Under the pieces are notes generated by a model. The model worked only from the letters and a program-made list of their open reading frames with translations. It ran no database searches and was not told the DNA's origin. From Candidatus Nomurabacteria bacterium GW2011_GWC2_42_20 (GTDB lineage Bacteria; Patescibacteriota; Minisyncoccia; Phycocordibacterales; UBA1550), in contig LCDG01000006.1 of the NCBI GenBank assembly GCA_000998425.1, positions 1-55,376 on the forward strand: a DNA stretch of 55,376 nucleotides, read 5' to 3'. The stretch's first letter is position 1, and each line of letters starts with the position of its first letter. Below, piece after piece: positions 1 to 8,366 of the stretch. The position numbers were made by a program, and so were the translations under genes.

Positions 1-915
1 GGACGAGATGTCAGAATAGCAGAGGAGCTTAAGGTGCCAATCATATATTTTGCTGCGCCTGTAATGAATTATTCTGGCACACCAATCGGTGTTGTCGTGG
101 CTCGGTATAATCCCGAAAGAACACAGAGATTATTTGATGAGTTTGCTGAAGAAGAAAGAAAAAAGGGGAAAGAGGGGTCCCAGTTTACTCTTACAGATAG
201 AGATGGGAATATTATTTTTTCCTCTGATCCATACTACAAAAACAAGATCTTGAAGGAAAAAATAGCTGAAACACCGTCTGTGCTAGCTGCGTCATCTGCA
301 GAAAGCGGTGTTATAGAAGAGATTGGTCAATTTTCTCAAGAGAAGGTAATCACAGTTTTTGTGAAAGAGAAGGGGACGGATGACTATGTTGGTAATGGGT
401 GGATTCTCTATTCATCGAGCGGTAAAGAAGGTGTTTATAAGCCAATAACTGATTTTAAAAATAAGGTTATTTTGCTTAGCATTCTATTTTTTGCAACAGC
501 AACACTGGTCGGATTTTTGTACAGTATCGGAATCACTAATTCGCTTAAAAAACTAGTTCAGGTCTCCGAAAAGGCAGCAGCGGGTGACCTTAGTGTCAGA
601 GCTGTTGTTGACTCAAATGACGAGCTTGGGTATCTAGCAAGTGTGTTTAATCAGATGCTTGGAAGTTTGGAAGAAGCAGAAGCAAGATTAAAAGATGTTA
701 ATACTAGTCTTGAACAGCGTGTTGAAGAGCGCATAAAAGAATTAAATGAAGCAAAAGCAGGTCTCGAAAAAACTGTCGAAAGCAGAACAGCAGAGTTAAA
801 AGAAAAAGTAGAACAGTTGGAAAAGTTCGAAATGATGACAGTGGGTCGCGAGCTTAAAATGAGGGAATTAAAAAAGGAAATAGATGAGCTTAAAGGGCAG
901 GCTTCACAGTCATAG
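1..915 (+). CDS. Membrane sensor protein with extracellular sensing domain, HAMP domain and coiled-coil tail (5' partial)
   Basis: The frame is open from base 1, so the gene starts before the window. A GTG at 34 is in frame but is unlikely to be the start. The first ~150 residues look like the membrane-proximal half of a Cache-type extracellular sensor (beta-rich, with a TLTDRDGNIIFSS stretch). A hydrophobic transmembrane helix follows at about bases 463-540, then a HAMP linker at about 540-690 (AAAGDLSVRAVVDSNDELG) and a long charged coiled coil to the end. No histidine kinase, GGDEF or methyl-accepting signalling domain follows, so output would have to go through the coiled coil or a partner. 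The family is inferred from domain order. It ends in a strong shared terminator. Confidence 0.75.
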   Translation, partial: GRDVRIAEELKVPIIYFAAPVMNYSGTPIGVVVARYNPERTQRLFDEFAEEERKKGKEGSQFTLTDRDGNIIFSSDPYYKNKILKEKIAETPSVLAASSAESGVIEEIGQFSQEKVITVFVKEKGTDDYVGNGWILYSSSGKEGVYKPITDFKNKVILLSILFFATATLVGFLYSIGITNSLKKLVQVSEKAAAGDLSVRAVVDSNDELGYLASVFNQMLGSLEEAEARLKDVNTSLEQRVEERIKELNEAKAGLEKTVESRTAELKEKVEQLEKFEMMTVGRELKMRELKKEIDELKGQASQS

Positions 916-922
916 AGTTAAA

Positions 923-984
923 AAATAATCATAAAAAAACACACAGCCACTCTAGGGTGGCTGTGTGTTTTTTTATGATTATTT
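923..984. terminator. Bidirectional terminator, 28-bp perfect stem
   Basis: Arms 923-950 and 957-984 are perfect reverse complements around a 6-base loop, with A/T runs on both sides of a GC-rich core (ACACAGCCAC / GTGGCTGTGT). It lies between the convergent sensor gene and rnr and includes the rnr stop codon (979-981). It should stop transcription from both sides. Confidence 0.9.
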
Positions 985-3003
985 AACGAGTTCGTAATCA
1001 ATACTCTTCTTTTCTAGGTCAACTGCTTTTACGCGTATCCTAATCTTGTCACCAAGTGTAAAGCGTTCATGAGATTGCTTGCCAACGATGCGATATTTTT
1101 CTCTCTCAAAAATATAGTAATCATTTCCTAGATCTGAAATACGAACAAGCCCTTCGCATTTCGTTTCGTCTTCTTCTACAAATACACCCCATTCTGCAAC
1201 CCCAGATATAGTGCCATCAAATTCCATACCGACACGTTCATTCATATACTCTGCTTGCTTAAACTTGATGGAAGCGCGCTCGGCGTCAGCGGCGAGCTTC
1301 TCCATTTCAGACGAGTGCACAGCAAGGCGTCTATATTCCTCCATTTCATCTTTACTGATTTTTTCATCTGCTAAAAAGTGCGCGAGTATGCGGTGTACCA
1401 TAACGTCTGGATATCTACGAATTGGAGAGGTGAAGTGCGTGTAGTGCTCGTAGGCGAGGCCGTAATGTCCAATATTATGTATTGAGTATATTGCCTTTGC
1501 CATTGTACGCACTGTCGCAGTATTGAGCATTTTTTCCTCGGGCTTTCCCTTTATTTGTTCAAGAAATTTATTGATATCTGTCGACGAAACACGACCTTCT
1601 TTAATAGGGAGTTTATAGCCAAGTCCTGCAACAAATTTTGCAAGCTCCATCAACCTCTCAGTTTTAGGCTCGTCGTGCACACGGTACACAAATAGGTCAT
1701 CTGCGTGATCAGGATGGGCGAGCCTTCCACTTAGGTCACCAAGTTTTGAAGATACAAATTCCGCAACTTTTTTATTTGCTAGAAGCATAAACATTTCTAC
1801 GAGCTTGTTTGTGTCCTGAAATGTTTTTGTATACACACGAATTGGTTTTTTGTTTTCATCGAGCTCAAAACGCACCTCCTCGTGTTCAAAAGAAATCGCC
1901 CCTTCTTCCTTGTCCTGTTTTACAAGCTTTTTTGCGATTAGGTTTAGAGTGTTGAGTTCATCATAAAAAAGCCCAGCACCATTATCGATGATCTCCTGTG
2001 CGTTTTCATATGTAAATCGTTTTGCACTGTTTATGATTCCGCGTCCAAACCATGAATCCTTAGCAACAACTTTTGTACTTGGGTTTGTTGCAGTATCTGG
2101 CGCAAATGTAAAGACAGCCGAAAAAACTAACTTATCTTCTTTTTCATTGAGCGAACACAGATCATTTGAAAGAACCTCTGGGAACATTGGTATTACGCGG
2201 TCTACAAGGTAGATAGATGTGGCGCGCACTCGGGCTTCCTCGTCTATCGCGCTGTGTGGCTTTACATATGCGGAGACGTCCGCAATATGCACACCAATCT
2301 CGATGTCACCGTTTGAAATCGTTTGTATGGAGATAGCATCATCGAAGTCTTTTGCATCTACTGGATCGATTGTAAAGGTTGTTACATTACGGAAATCACG
2401 ACGTTTTTTTGCCTCCTCTGCGATAAATGACGGAGCAGTTTTTTTGAGAGCCTCTGCCTCTTGGTGTATTTTTTCTGGAAGCTCTATCTTGAGCCCCTTA
2501 TCGAGAACAATCGCGCGGATCTCTGTTTCGTTATCTCCAGCTTGACCTAGCACTTCAATTATCTCTGCAGTTGGGTTTTTCTTTGGGTCGTTCCAGTCTA
2601 AAAGTCTCACAAGCGCTTTTTTCCCACGAAGCTTTTCACCGTGTGGTGGATTGGGGATTAAAAAATCGACATAAATCCGCGTGTCCTGAGGGATCAAAAA
2701 TGTCGCACCATTTTCTTCGTCTATTGTGCCAACGAATGTGATTTTGTTGCGCGCGAGAATCTCCACGACCTCGCCAGTTTGTTGCGCTACTTGTCCTCGT
2801 CCAAGACGTGAATCAGCTGATTCAGCATTTAAACGCACCTTCACGCGGTCACGCGGGAGTGCGGTATTGAGAAAACCAGCTTCAATTTTTATATCATTTT
2901 CACGGGTGCTGTCTTCCCCGACTGATACAAATCCGAAACCCTTTGCGGTCGTGGTAATAACGCCTTCAACGTACGGTGTTGTTGGGGTTTTGGGATGGTT
3001 CAT
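979..3003 (-). CDS. rnr: Ribonuclease R (3'-5' exoribonuclease, RNB family)
   Basis: Processive 3'-5' exoribonuclease that degrades structured RNA in the cytoplasm. At 674 aa it is a little shorter than typical RNase R. Seen in order: N-terminal cold-shock/OB domain (VEGVITTTAKGFGFVSV), catalytic RNB domain with the acidic metal-binding motif TIDPVDAKDFDDAIS, the HYGLAYEHYTHFTSPIRRYPD block typical in this family, and a C-terminal S1 domain (GTISGVAEWGVFVEEDE). I chose the ATG at 3003. An in-frame TTG at 3015 overlaps a plausible extended -10 (TGcTATCTT on this strand), so that TTG is probably promoter rather than coding. It is divergent from rpsP. Confidence 0.95.
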   Translation of the reverse strand: MNHPKTPTTPYVEGVITTTAKGFGFVSVGEDSTRENDIKIEAGFLNTALPRDRVKVRLNAESADSRLGRGQVAQQTGEVVEILARNKITFVGTIDEENGATFLIPQDTRIYVDFLIPNPPHGEKLRGKKALVRLLDWNDPKKNPTAEIIEVLGQAGDNETEIRAIVLDKGLKIELPEKIHQEAEALKKTAPSFIAEEAKKRRDFRNVTTFTIDPVDAKDFDDAISIQTISNGDIEIGVHIADVSAYVKPHSAIDEEARVRATSIYLVDRVIPMFPEVLSNDLCSLNEKEDKLVFSAVFTFAPDTATNPSTKVVAKDSWFGRGIINSAKRFTYENAQEIIDNGAGLFYDELNTLNLIAKKLVKQDKEEGAISFEHEEVRFELDENKKPIRVYTKTFQDTNKLVEMFMLLANKKVAEFVSSKLGDLSGRLAHPDHADDLFVYRVHDEPKTERLMELAKFVAGLGYKLPIKEGRVSSTDINKFLEQIKGKPEEKMLNTATVRTMAKAIYSIHNIGHYGLAYEHYTHFTSPIRRYPDVMVHRILAHFLADEKISKDEMEEYRRLAVHSSEMEKLAADAERASIKFKQAEYMNERVGMEFDGTISGVAEWGVFVEEDETKCEGLVRISDLGNDYYIFEREKYRIVGKQSHERFTLGDKIRIRVKAVDLEKKSIDYELVK

Positions 3004-3035
3004 AATACTTTTCAAGATAGCATAAAATACAGTCC

Positions 3036-3064
3036 TTGACTACAACACAGCTTTTTGATAGGAT
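3036..3064 (+). promoter_or_regulatory. Sigma-70-type promoter of rpsP
   Basis: TTGACT at 3036-3041, 17-base spacer, TAGGAT at 3059-3064. The predicted transcription start falls at about 3071, next to the ATG at 3072, so the mRNA should be leaderless. The possible upstream start at 3036 lies inside the -35 box, which argues against it. Confidence 0.75.
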
Positions 3065-3071
3065 GTTTTTT

Positions 3072-3467
3072 ATGTTAGCAATTCGACTACAACGCGTTGG
3101 CCGCAAGAATGACCCATCATTCCGCGTCATCGTCGCAGATTCAAAGCTTAAGCCAAAAACTGGGAATGTTCTCGAGGTTCTTGGTTCATATAATGCTCGA
3201 ATGGGAAAACCTGTTATTAATATTGACCGTGCAAAGCATTGGATGTCAGTAGGCGCAAAGGCGTCGGGCACAGTGCACAACCTCCTTGTTGACCTAAAAG
3301 CAGTTACAGGCAAAAAGATTAACGTTTTGGGTAAAAAAACTCCAATTATAAAAGAGGCCAAAATAGAGGAAGTAAAAGCATCCACCCCTGCCGTAGAAAC
3401 CAAAGTGGAAGAAGTTTCAGCAGAAGCAGAAGCGTCTGAAACTCCAGTAGAAACTCCTGTTAGCTAG
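3072..3467 (+). CDS. rpsP: 30S ribosomal protein S16
   Basis: Small-subunit protein needed for 30S assembly. The N-terminus MLAIRLQRVGRKNDPSFRVI is classic S16, and the core covers about 80 residues (GKPVINIDRAKHWMSVGAKAS). The start at 3072 follows from this family N-terminus and from the promoter just upstream. The protein is 131 aa because a Glu/Ala/Val-rich tail of about 45 residues follows the core. Such tails occur in some S16 proteins; its role here is unknown. It is transcribed alone and ends in a hairpin terminator. Confidence 0.97.
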   Translation: MLAIRLQRVGRKNDPSFRVIVADSKLKPKTGNVLEVLGSYNARMGKPVINIDRAKHWMSVGAKASGTVHNLLVDLKAVTGKKINVLGKKTPIIKEAKIEEVKASTPAVETKVEEVSAEAEASETPVETPVS

Positions 3468-3500
3468 CCGTCAATAATTATTTTTACGAAGTGGTTTTCT

Positions 3501-3533
3501 AAAACACCGCACATAATCGTGTGGTGTTTTTGT
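3501..3533 (+). terminator. Rho-independent terminator after rpsP
   Basis: AAAACACCGCAC pairs with GTGTGGTGTTTT (one G-T pair) around a short AT loop, followed by T residues. It separates rpsP from the next promoter at 3539. Confidence 0.75.
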
Positions 3534-3538
3534 TGTGA

Positions 3539-3568
3539 TTGAAAATAAGTATCATGGCATGGTACAAT
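3539..3568 (+). promoter_or_regulatory. Promoter of the PilM/FtsA-like gene
   Basis: TTGAAA at 3539-3544, 18-base spacer, TACAAT at 3563-3568 with an extended TG (TGgTACAAT). The transcription start is expected near 3575, 3 bases before the ATG at 3578, so this is another nearly leaderless message. Confidence 0.65.
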
Positions 3569-3577
3569 GTAGGTGCT

Positions 3578-4783
3578 ATGGAACTTTCTTTTTTTAACAA
3601 GCGAAAACAAAATGAGGTACTTGCAGTACTTATTGACATTGGGTCAGCAAGTGTTGGCGCGTCGCTTGTAAAGATAGAGAAAGACAAAGCTCCACACATT
3701 CTTGCAAATGTTCGCGAGGATATTTCGTTCCAAGAAGTTCTTTCCTCCGCACGATTTCTTTTTGCTATGAATAATGCACTTGAGAAAGTTCTAAAGGAAA
3801 TACAAACAAGTATTGGTCAGATCGATTTGAATTTAGAACACAATAAAACCGTCTCGAATGTTTTTTGCACATTGTCATCACCTTGGTTCATTTTAAAAAC
3901 TCGCACCCTTGATATTGTGCGCGAAAAAGAATTCGATGTCACCGAGCGTGCAATAGAAGAATTTATCGATAAAGACATCGAGATTTTAAAGGATGAAATG
4001 AAGGAAATTCTGCCACCTAAAGATGTTAGAATCATCGAAAAGAAAATTCTTCAGATAAAATTGAATGGTTACGAGATAAAAAACCCATACAAGCAAAAAA
4101 CTGCGCGAGTTGAAATGTCTACAGCAATCGGCGTTTCCTCTGTGAAGGTCACAAAAAGTATCGAACGAAAGATAAATAATTTTTTTCACGTCAGCTCAAT
4201 CCATTTTGGGACGTTTCCCGTTGCTGCTTTTAGTGCCATAAGAGATATTTTCCCAATTGAAAAGAACTTCCTTTTTCTTGATATTACTGGCGAGTCGACA
4301 GATGTGTCTCTTGTTGAAAATGATCTGATTATCGGCACAATATCGTTTCCACTTGGTAAAAACTTCTTTATTCGTGCGATATCAACACGATTAAATACTA
4401 TTCATGAGGAGGCGATGACACTTTTTGTAATGTTTCTTAGGGGTGAACTTCATGATGAGCAATCTACTCAAATTGCAGGTACTATTGCGGATTCAGAAAA
4501 AGAGTGGCTAGCTCGTTTTGAAAAAGCAATTGCAACGATCGCACAAAAAGGTGTCTTGCCACATAAAATATTTTTTACGACTGATAGTGATGTTATGACT
4601 CTTTTTTCCGGTTTAATCAAGAAAGCAAAATCAGAGCTCTTGGCCGACGCATCGTTTGACCCCCAATACCTAGATCAACTCATTGTTTCAAAATTTGTTT
4701 CCTTCGGAGCTGGCGTGACACGCGACCCGTTTATCGTTGTGGAGGCATTGCTTGCTGAAAAGGTGCTTGGACAGCATATATAA
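3578..4783 (+). CDS. Actin-fold ATPase of the PilM/FtsA superfamily
   Basis: 401 aa. It has the actin/Hsp70-type phosphate-binding signatures VLIDIGSASVGASLV (near residues 17-31) and FLFLDITGESTDVSLV (about residue 240), separated by a charged insert of FtsA/PilM type. PilM is the cytoplasmic actin-like partner of inner-membrane PilN, and FtsA anchors FtsZ. The next gene, 4 bases downstream, encodes a single-pass membrane protein, so a membrane-tethering partnership is likely. No pilin, pilus ATPase or FtsZ gene is in view, so the process served is unknown. The start at 3578 agrees with the promoter; the longer frame from 3539 would begin in the -35 box. Confidence 0.7.
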   Translation: MELSFFNKRKQNEVLAVLIDIGSASVGASLVKIEKDKAPHILANVREDISFQEVLSSARFLFAMNNALEKVLKEIQTSIGQIDLNLEHNKTVSNVFCTLSSPWFILKTRTLDIVREKEFDVTERAIEEFIDKDIEILKDEMKEILPPKDVRIIEKKILQIKLNGYEIKNPYKQKTARVEMSTAIGVSSVKVTKSIERKINNFFHVSSIHFGTFPVAAFSAIRDIFPIEKNFLFLDITGESTDVSLVENDLIIGTISFPLGKNFFIRAISTRLNTIHEEAMTLFVMFLRGELHDEQSTQIAGTIADSEKEWLARFEKAIATIAQKGVLPHKIFFTTDSDVMTLFSGLIKKAKSELLADASFDPQYLDQLIVSKFVSFGAGVTRDPFIVVEALLAEKVLGQHI

Positions 4784-4787
4784 AACT

Positions 4788-6149
4788 ATGAATGACATTA
4801 TTCGAAAACAAATTAAGGACGTGATAGTGCCTCAAAGCAACGAAGTCATTCGCAGGCAGGCCAGCCTGCCTGATTCGTATGATGAGTTACCAAATGCCGA
4901 ACATGGTGACCGTATTGAAAAAAATCCATTTTTTGAGAAGACACGAAATAAAAAAGCACCACTCAAAAATACAAACAGTACCAAAAATACTGGTGGGCAT
5001 GGCGTATTTATAGCGTTATTATTTGTATTGATTATGGTTGCTGGGTTTTTTACGTTAAATTATTTTGCTTCTGCTAAGGTAGAAATAGAACCAACAGTAC
5101 TAAGCGCAAATATCGACCATGATTTTACTGCTAAATTATTGAATGAAGGCGGGGACACAGGCCTTGTTTTTAACAGACTTCCGTTTGTTGAGGAAAAATT
5201 AAAAGAAGTTCCAGCTACAATAGAGAAAAAGCTTCAAATAAAGGCTTCCGGGAAAGTAAAAATATTTAATGAATACAGCAAAGACAATCAGCGTCTTATC
5301 AAGAATACACGCCTTGAGGATGAAAAAACGCACAAAATTTACCGCATTGATCAGTCAGTTGTTGTCCCTGGAATGAAAGTCGTAAATGGGAAAAATGTAC
5401 CTGGCTCTGTAGAGGCTCTTGTGTACGCTGATGCAGCTGGCAAAGAATACAATATTACTGAACCAGCTGATTTTACGATTCCTGGTTTCAAAGGGGACCC
5501 TCGGTATGCAAAGTTTAAGGCAATGACAATTCCTGGTTCTCAAATTGTAGGGGGCTATAATGGTGTAGTAAACGTGCCATCAGACGAGGCTGTGAAGGTT
5601 GCTCAGGATGAGCTCAAGCAAGATCTCAAAAAGATTGTCGTTGAAAAAGCCCGGGCGCAGATCCCTGACGACATGTCATTATTCCCAGGAAGTATTGTAA
5701 TAAAATTCGAAGAGATACCTCAGGATTATACGTCAGAAGAGGATACGGCCAATGTTGTAATGCGCGCAACGGTTTCAGCATTCTTCATTGAGACAGCAAA
5801 GCTAACAAGTAGACTTATTGAAATTTTATTTCCAGAAAATAAAAATAATGCTTTTTTGATTCCAAATCTATCCTCAGTCGAATTTAAATTTATCGACCCA
5901 GTTGATAGTGTTGTACCTTCTGATATTTTAAATATTCGCTTCCACCTTTCTGGTGTAGTAAAATTTGTTGGGAAGATTGACACACAGAAGATTCAGAGCG
6001 AACTCGCTGGCAAGAGTAAAAAAGAATTTAGTCAAATTATTATTGAGCAAAATAATATTAGCAAAGCAGATGCCGTAATCCGTCCACCATGGAAGAATTT
6101 TTTTCCTAGTAATTCAGCAAAAATAAGCATAAAAATAATTACTAAATGA
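4788..6149 (+). CDS. Single-pass membrane protein paired with the PilM-like ATPase (unknown function)
   Basis: 453 aa, not recognised as a named family. Residues 1-70 are a polar, charged cytoplasmic tail, then one transmembrane helix (about residues 72-92, VFIALLFVLIMVAGFFTLNY), then about 360 extracytoplasmic residues. These look beta-rich, beginning AKVEIEPTVLSANIDHDFTA and including internal IPGSQIVGGYNGVVNVP and a repeat-like pattern. The topology suits a bitopic partner of the actin-like protein, comparable in logic to PilN. It starts 4 bases after the upstream stop, so the two are co-translated or at least co-transcribed. It ends with TGA, which shows that TGA is a stop here. Confidence 0.65.
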   Translation: MNDIIRKQIKDVIVPQSNEVIRRQASLPDSYDELPNAEHGDRIEKNPFFEKTRNKKAPLKNTNSTKNTGGHGVFIALLFVLIMVAGFFTLNYFASAKVEIEPTVLSANIDHDFTAKLLNEGGDTGLVFNRLPFVEEKLKEVPATIEKKLQIKASGKVKIFNEYSKDNQRLIKNTRLEDEKTHKIYRIDQSVVVPGMKVVNGKNVPGSVEALVYADAAGKEYNITEPADFTIPGFKGDPRYAKFKAMTIPGSQIVGGYNGVVNVPSDEAVKVAQDELKQDLKKIVVEKARAQIPDDMSLFPGSIVIKFEEIPQDYTSEEDTANVVMRATVSAFFIETAKLTSRLIEILFPENKNNAFLIPNLSSVEFKFIDPVDSVVPSDILNIRFHLSGVVKFVGKIDTQKIQSELAGKSKKEFSQIIIEQNNISKADAVIRPPWKNFFPSNSAKISIKIITK

Positions 6150-6228
6150 TTATAAGGGGCTGTGCCCAAAAGAATAACCAGTAATTATCTGCTATTTGTG
6201 GATAATTACTGCGTTGTTCTTTTGGAGG

Positions 6229-6257
6229 TTGACTGTATACAAAAATTTTGTTATTAT
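6229..6257 (+). promoter_or_regulatory. Promoter of infA and the ribosomal operon
   Basis: TTGACT at 6229-6234, exact 17-base spacer, TATTAT at 6252-6257. The start should fall near 6264, only about 6 bases before the IF-1 ATG. The gap before it (6150-6228) contains AT-rich sequence with no gene. Confidence 0.75.
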
Positions 6258-6269
6258 AAAAATTCACAA

Positions 6270-6485
6270 ATGGTAGAAATCGAAAAAGAAGAACTTGTAC
6301 AAGGGGAGGTTATCGAGGCGCTTCCGAGCGCTATGTTTCGAGTAGAATTTCCAGATGGGAAAATAATAATTTCATACCTTGCTGGTAAAATGCGCTTACA
6401 TCGCATCAAAGTGCTTATCGGTGATAAGGTTATGGTAAAATTAGACCCATACGGGGGGAAGGGGAGAATCATAAAGCGATTGTAA
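6270..6485 (+). CDS. infA: Translation initiation factor IF-1
   Basis: 71 aa S1-like OB-fold protein that occupies the ribosomal A site during initiation. The sequence GEVIEALPSAMFRVEF, then GKIIISYLAGKMRLHRIKV and GDKVMVKLDPYGGKGRIIKR, matches IF-1 across its full normal length. The start at 6270 gives the family N-terminus; upstream in-frame codons would cover the promoter. It leads into rpmJ and the alpha operon, the usual bacterial order. Confidence 0.96.
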   Translation: MVEIEKEELVQGEVIEALPSAMFRVEFPDGKIIISYLAGKMRLHRIKVLIGDKVMVKLDPYGGKGRIIKRL

Positions 6486-6586
6486 CAGCACAAGGGCTTG
6501 CTTTTAATTTTTAAATGCGATATAATGCCCTCACTGTTTCCAAATCAGCTGATTTGCGGCTTGGCCGTAAACCTAGCTGTCAGAAA

Positions 6587-6652
6587 GTTGCCGTAATTCT
6601 ATTGTGATTGTCCTTGTTTATTCAAAGAGAATCACAATAGAATTACGGCAAC
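6587..6652. terminator. Long inverted repeat between infA and rpmJ (23-bp perfect arms)
   Basis: Arms 6587-6609 and 6630-6652 are perfect reverse complements around a 20-base loop. There is no clear T run on the plus strand after it, so it may be an RNA-processing or attenuation structure rather than a simple terminator. A smaller palindrome (AAATCAGCTGATTT, 6542-6555) lies upstream in the same 190-base gap. Confidence 0.6.
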
Positions 6653-6674
6653 AACTAAATCAGTATAATTTGTT

Positions 6675-6788
6675 ATGAAAGTACGAGCATCAGTAAAAAA
6701 AATCTGCGTGAAATGCAAAACGGTCAAGCGTGGTGACCGTATTCGTGTTATCTGCGAAAACCCACGACATAAACAGCGTCAAGGTTAA
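6675..6788 (+). CDS. rpmJ: 50S ribosomal protein L36
   Basis: A 37-residue protein starting [20 protein letters not shown] and ending [10 protein letters not shown], the full normal length for L36. It has two cysteines (CVKC), one later Cys (VICE) and His in NPRHKQ, the zinc-binding C-C-C-H set of the zinc-containing L36 type. It lies 27 bases before rpsM in the conserved infA-rpmJ-rpsM order. Confidence 0.97.
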   Translation: MKVRASVKKICVKCKTVKRGDRIRVICENPRHKQRQG

Positions 6789-6815
6789 CAACATTTAAAT
6801 ATATAAAAAAGATTT

Positions 6816-7196
6816 ATGCGTATCCTAGGAGTTACAATACCAGATGAAAAAAGATTGGAGATAAGCCTTACCGCAGTGTACGGCATTGGTCGCCCGCGCG
6901 CAAAAAAGCTTCTTGATGAAGTAAACATAGAGCATGGCAAGCTAGCCAAGGACTTAACTCCAGATGATGAGGCAAAGATTCGTAAAATTATTGAGGGTCT
7001 CACACTAGAAGGCGATCTTAAACGTGAAATTTCAACAAACGTGAAGCGTTTGAAGGAAATTAAATCACATAGAGGATCACGTCACGCAAAGAAGCTCCCT
7101 GTACGCGGACAGCGTACAAAAACAAACTCACGCACAGTGCGTGGGAATAAGCGAACGACAATGGGATCAGGACGTCGTAAGGCTGACAAGAAGTAA
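6816..7196 (+). CDS. rpsM: 30S ribosomal protein S13
   Basis: 126 aa. MRILGVTIPDEKRLEISLTA and the helix-two-turn-helix YGIGRPRAKKLL are diagnostic. The basic tail SHRGSRHAKKLPVRGQRTKT contacts the head of the 30S and the P-site tRNA. No Shine-Dalgarno motif precedes it. It is followed by rpsK after 9 bases. Confidence 0.98.
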   Translation: MRILGVTIPDEKRLEISLTAVYGIGRPRAKKLLDEVNIEHGKLAKDLTPDDEAKIRKIIEGLTLEGDLKREISTNVKRLKEIKSHRGSRHAKKLPVRGQRTKTNSRTVRGNKRTTMGSGRRKADKK

Positions 7197-7205
7197 CATA
7201 ATATT

Positions 7206-7640
7206 ATGGGAAAAAAACGAATTATAAAAAAAGAAGGACAGAGCGTTGACCAGGGATTGGTATCTCGAGCTCTTTCGCGCACTGCAAAAAAGAAGCACGT
7301 AGAAGGCACTCTATATGTTCAATCTACATACAACAACACTAAGGTTCTTCTTGCAGACAAAGTCGGAAACGCACTTGTTTGGTCATCGTCTGGCTCACTC
7401 GGTTTCAAGGGCGCAAAAAAGGGTACACCATTTGCTGCAGCAAAAGTTGGCGAGCTTGTTGGAGAAAAAGCAGCAATGATCGGTATGAAGTCTGTCGATG
7501 TTGTAGTGAAGGGCGTTGGTGCTGGTCGCGAGAGTTCGATTCGTGCAGTGAATTCAAAGGGTATCGACATTTCATCGATTCGCGACGTAACACCTGTTCC
7601 ACACAATGGACCAAAGCCAAAGAAGCCACGTAGAATTTAA
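7206..7640 (+). CDS. rpsK: 30S ribosomal protein S11
   Basis: 144 aa. The core GTLYVQSTYNNTKVLLADKV through VKGVGAGRESSIRAVNSKGI and the C-terminal DVTPVPHNGPKPKKPRRI are typical of S11, which lines the mRNA exit region of the platform. A lysine-rich N-terminal extension of about 25 residues precedes the core, common in bacterial S11. It sits between rpsM and rpsD as in most bacteria. Confidence 0.98.
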   Translation: MGKKRIIKKEGQSVDQGLVSRALSRTAKKKHVEGTLYVQSTYNNTKVLLADKVGNALVWSSSGSLGFKGAKKGTPFAAAKVGELVGEKAAMIGMKSVDVVVKGVGAGRESSIRAVNSKGIDISSIRDVTPVPHNGPKPKKPRRI

Positions 7641-7664
7641 ACCTAGAATACAATAATCACAATT

Positions 7665-8276
7665 ATGAGCAGAGTTACATGTAAAATTTGTCGTCGTCTC
7701 GGAGAGACCATTTGCGGACGTGAAAAGTGCGCGTTTAAGAAGCGCCCGTATCCACCAGGTAAGTTGATTTCTGAAAAGAAACACCGCTCAACTCAGACTG
7801 ATTACGGTCGCCAGCTTCGTGAGAAGCAAAAGGTTCGCCATACATATGGCGTGAGTGAAACGCAGTTTTCGAATTATGTAAAGGAAGCTTCAGGTAAGCA
7901 AGGAGTCAATCCAGCAGAGTATCTTTTTGAGGCTCTTGAGTCACGTTTAGATAACACAGTATTTCGTGCAGGGTTTGTGTCGTCACGAGCACTTTCTCGC
8001 CAGATTGTGTCTCATGGGCACGTTATGGTCAATGGTCGCCGAAGTAACATTGCATCACGCAGAATGAAAGTTGGAGACGTTATAACAATCCGTCCAGGGA
8101 GTATGAGTACAAAACTTTTTGACGGATTAGTAGAACGTTTAAAGGCTGCTACAGTGCCAACTTGGTTTAAAATTGATGGAGATAAGCTTACTGCAACACT
8201 ACAGGGTAAGCCAAAGCCTGGACAAGCAGAGATGTCATTTAATCTCACTTCAGTTATTGAATTTTACAGTCGTTAG
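7665..8276 (+). CDS. rpsD: 30S ribosomal protein S4
   Basis: 203 aa primary 16S rRNA-binding protein that nucleates 30S assembly. It keeps the four-cysteine zinc motif at the N-terminus (CKIC at residues 6-9, then Cys 17 and Cys 22), so it is the zinc-containing form. The S4 RNA-binding domain follows (RLDNTVFRAGFVSSRALSRQ, HGHVMVNGRRSNI). The C-terminus TSVIEFYSR matches the family. Confidence 0.98.
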   Translation: MSRVTCKICRRLGETICGREKCAFKKRPYPPGKLISEKKHRSTQTDYGRQLREKQKVRHTYGVSETQFSNYVKEASGKQGVNPAEYLFEALESRLDNTVFRAGFVSSRALSRQIVSHGHVMVNGRRSNIASRRMKVGDVITIRPGSMSTKLFDGLVERLKAATVPTWFKIDGDKLTATLQGKPKPGQAEMSFNLTSVIEFYSR

Positions 8277-8307
8277 TAGTATCAGTGCCTGCGCCCAAGT
8301 ATCCAGT

Positions 8308-8336
8308 TTGCATTTATCAATGATTTAAGGTATAGT
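8308..8336 (+). promoter_or_regulatory. Internal promoter in front of rpoA
   Basis: TTGCAT at 8308-8313, 17-base spacer, TATAGT at 8331-8336, in the 90-base gap after rpsD. It would give rpoA a leader of about 24 bases and allow expression independent of the upstream ribosomal genes. Confidence 0.6.
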
Positions 8337-8366
8337 TTCATCGTCTAATTTACACCACACACCAAA

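Noticed and set aside
3003-3015. TTG start of rnr at 3015
   Set aside because: The TTG overlaps a plausible -10 box; the ATG at 3003 gives a leaderless start like the neighbours.
4788-6149. Recoding of TGA (as in Gracilibacteria or Absconditabacteria)
   Set aside because: The 453-residue protein ends at TGA and no conserved core gene in the window has an internal TGA.
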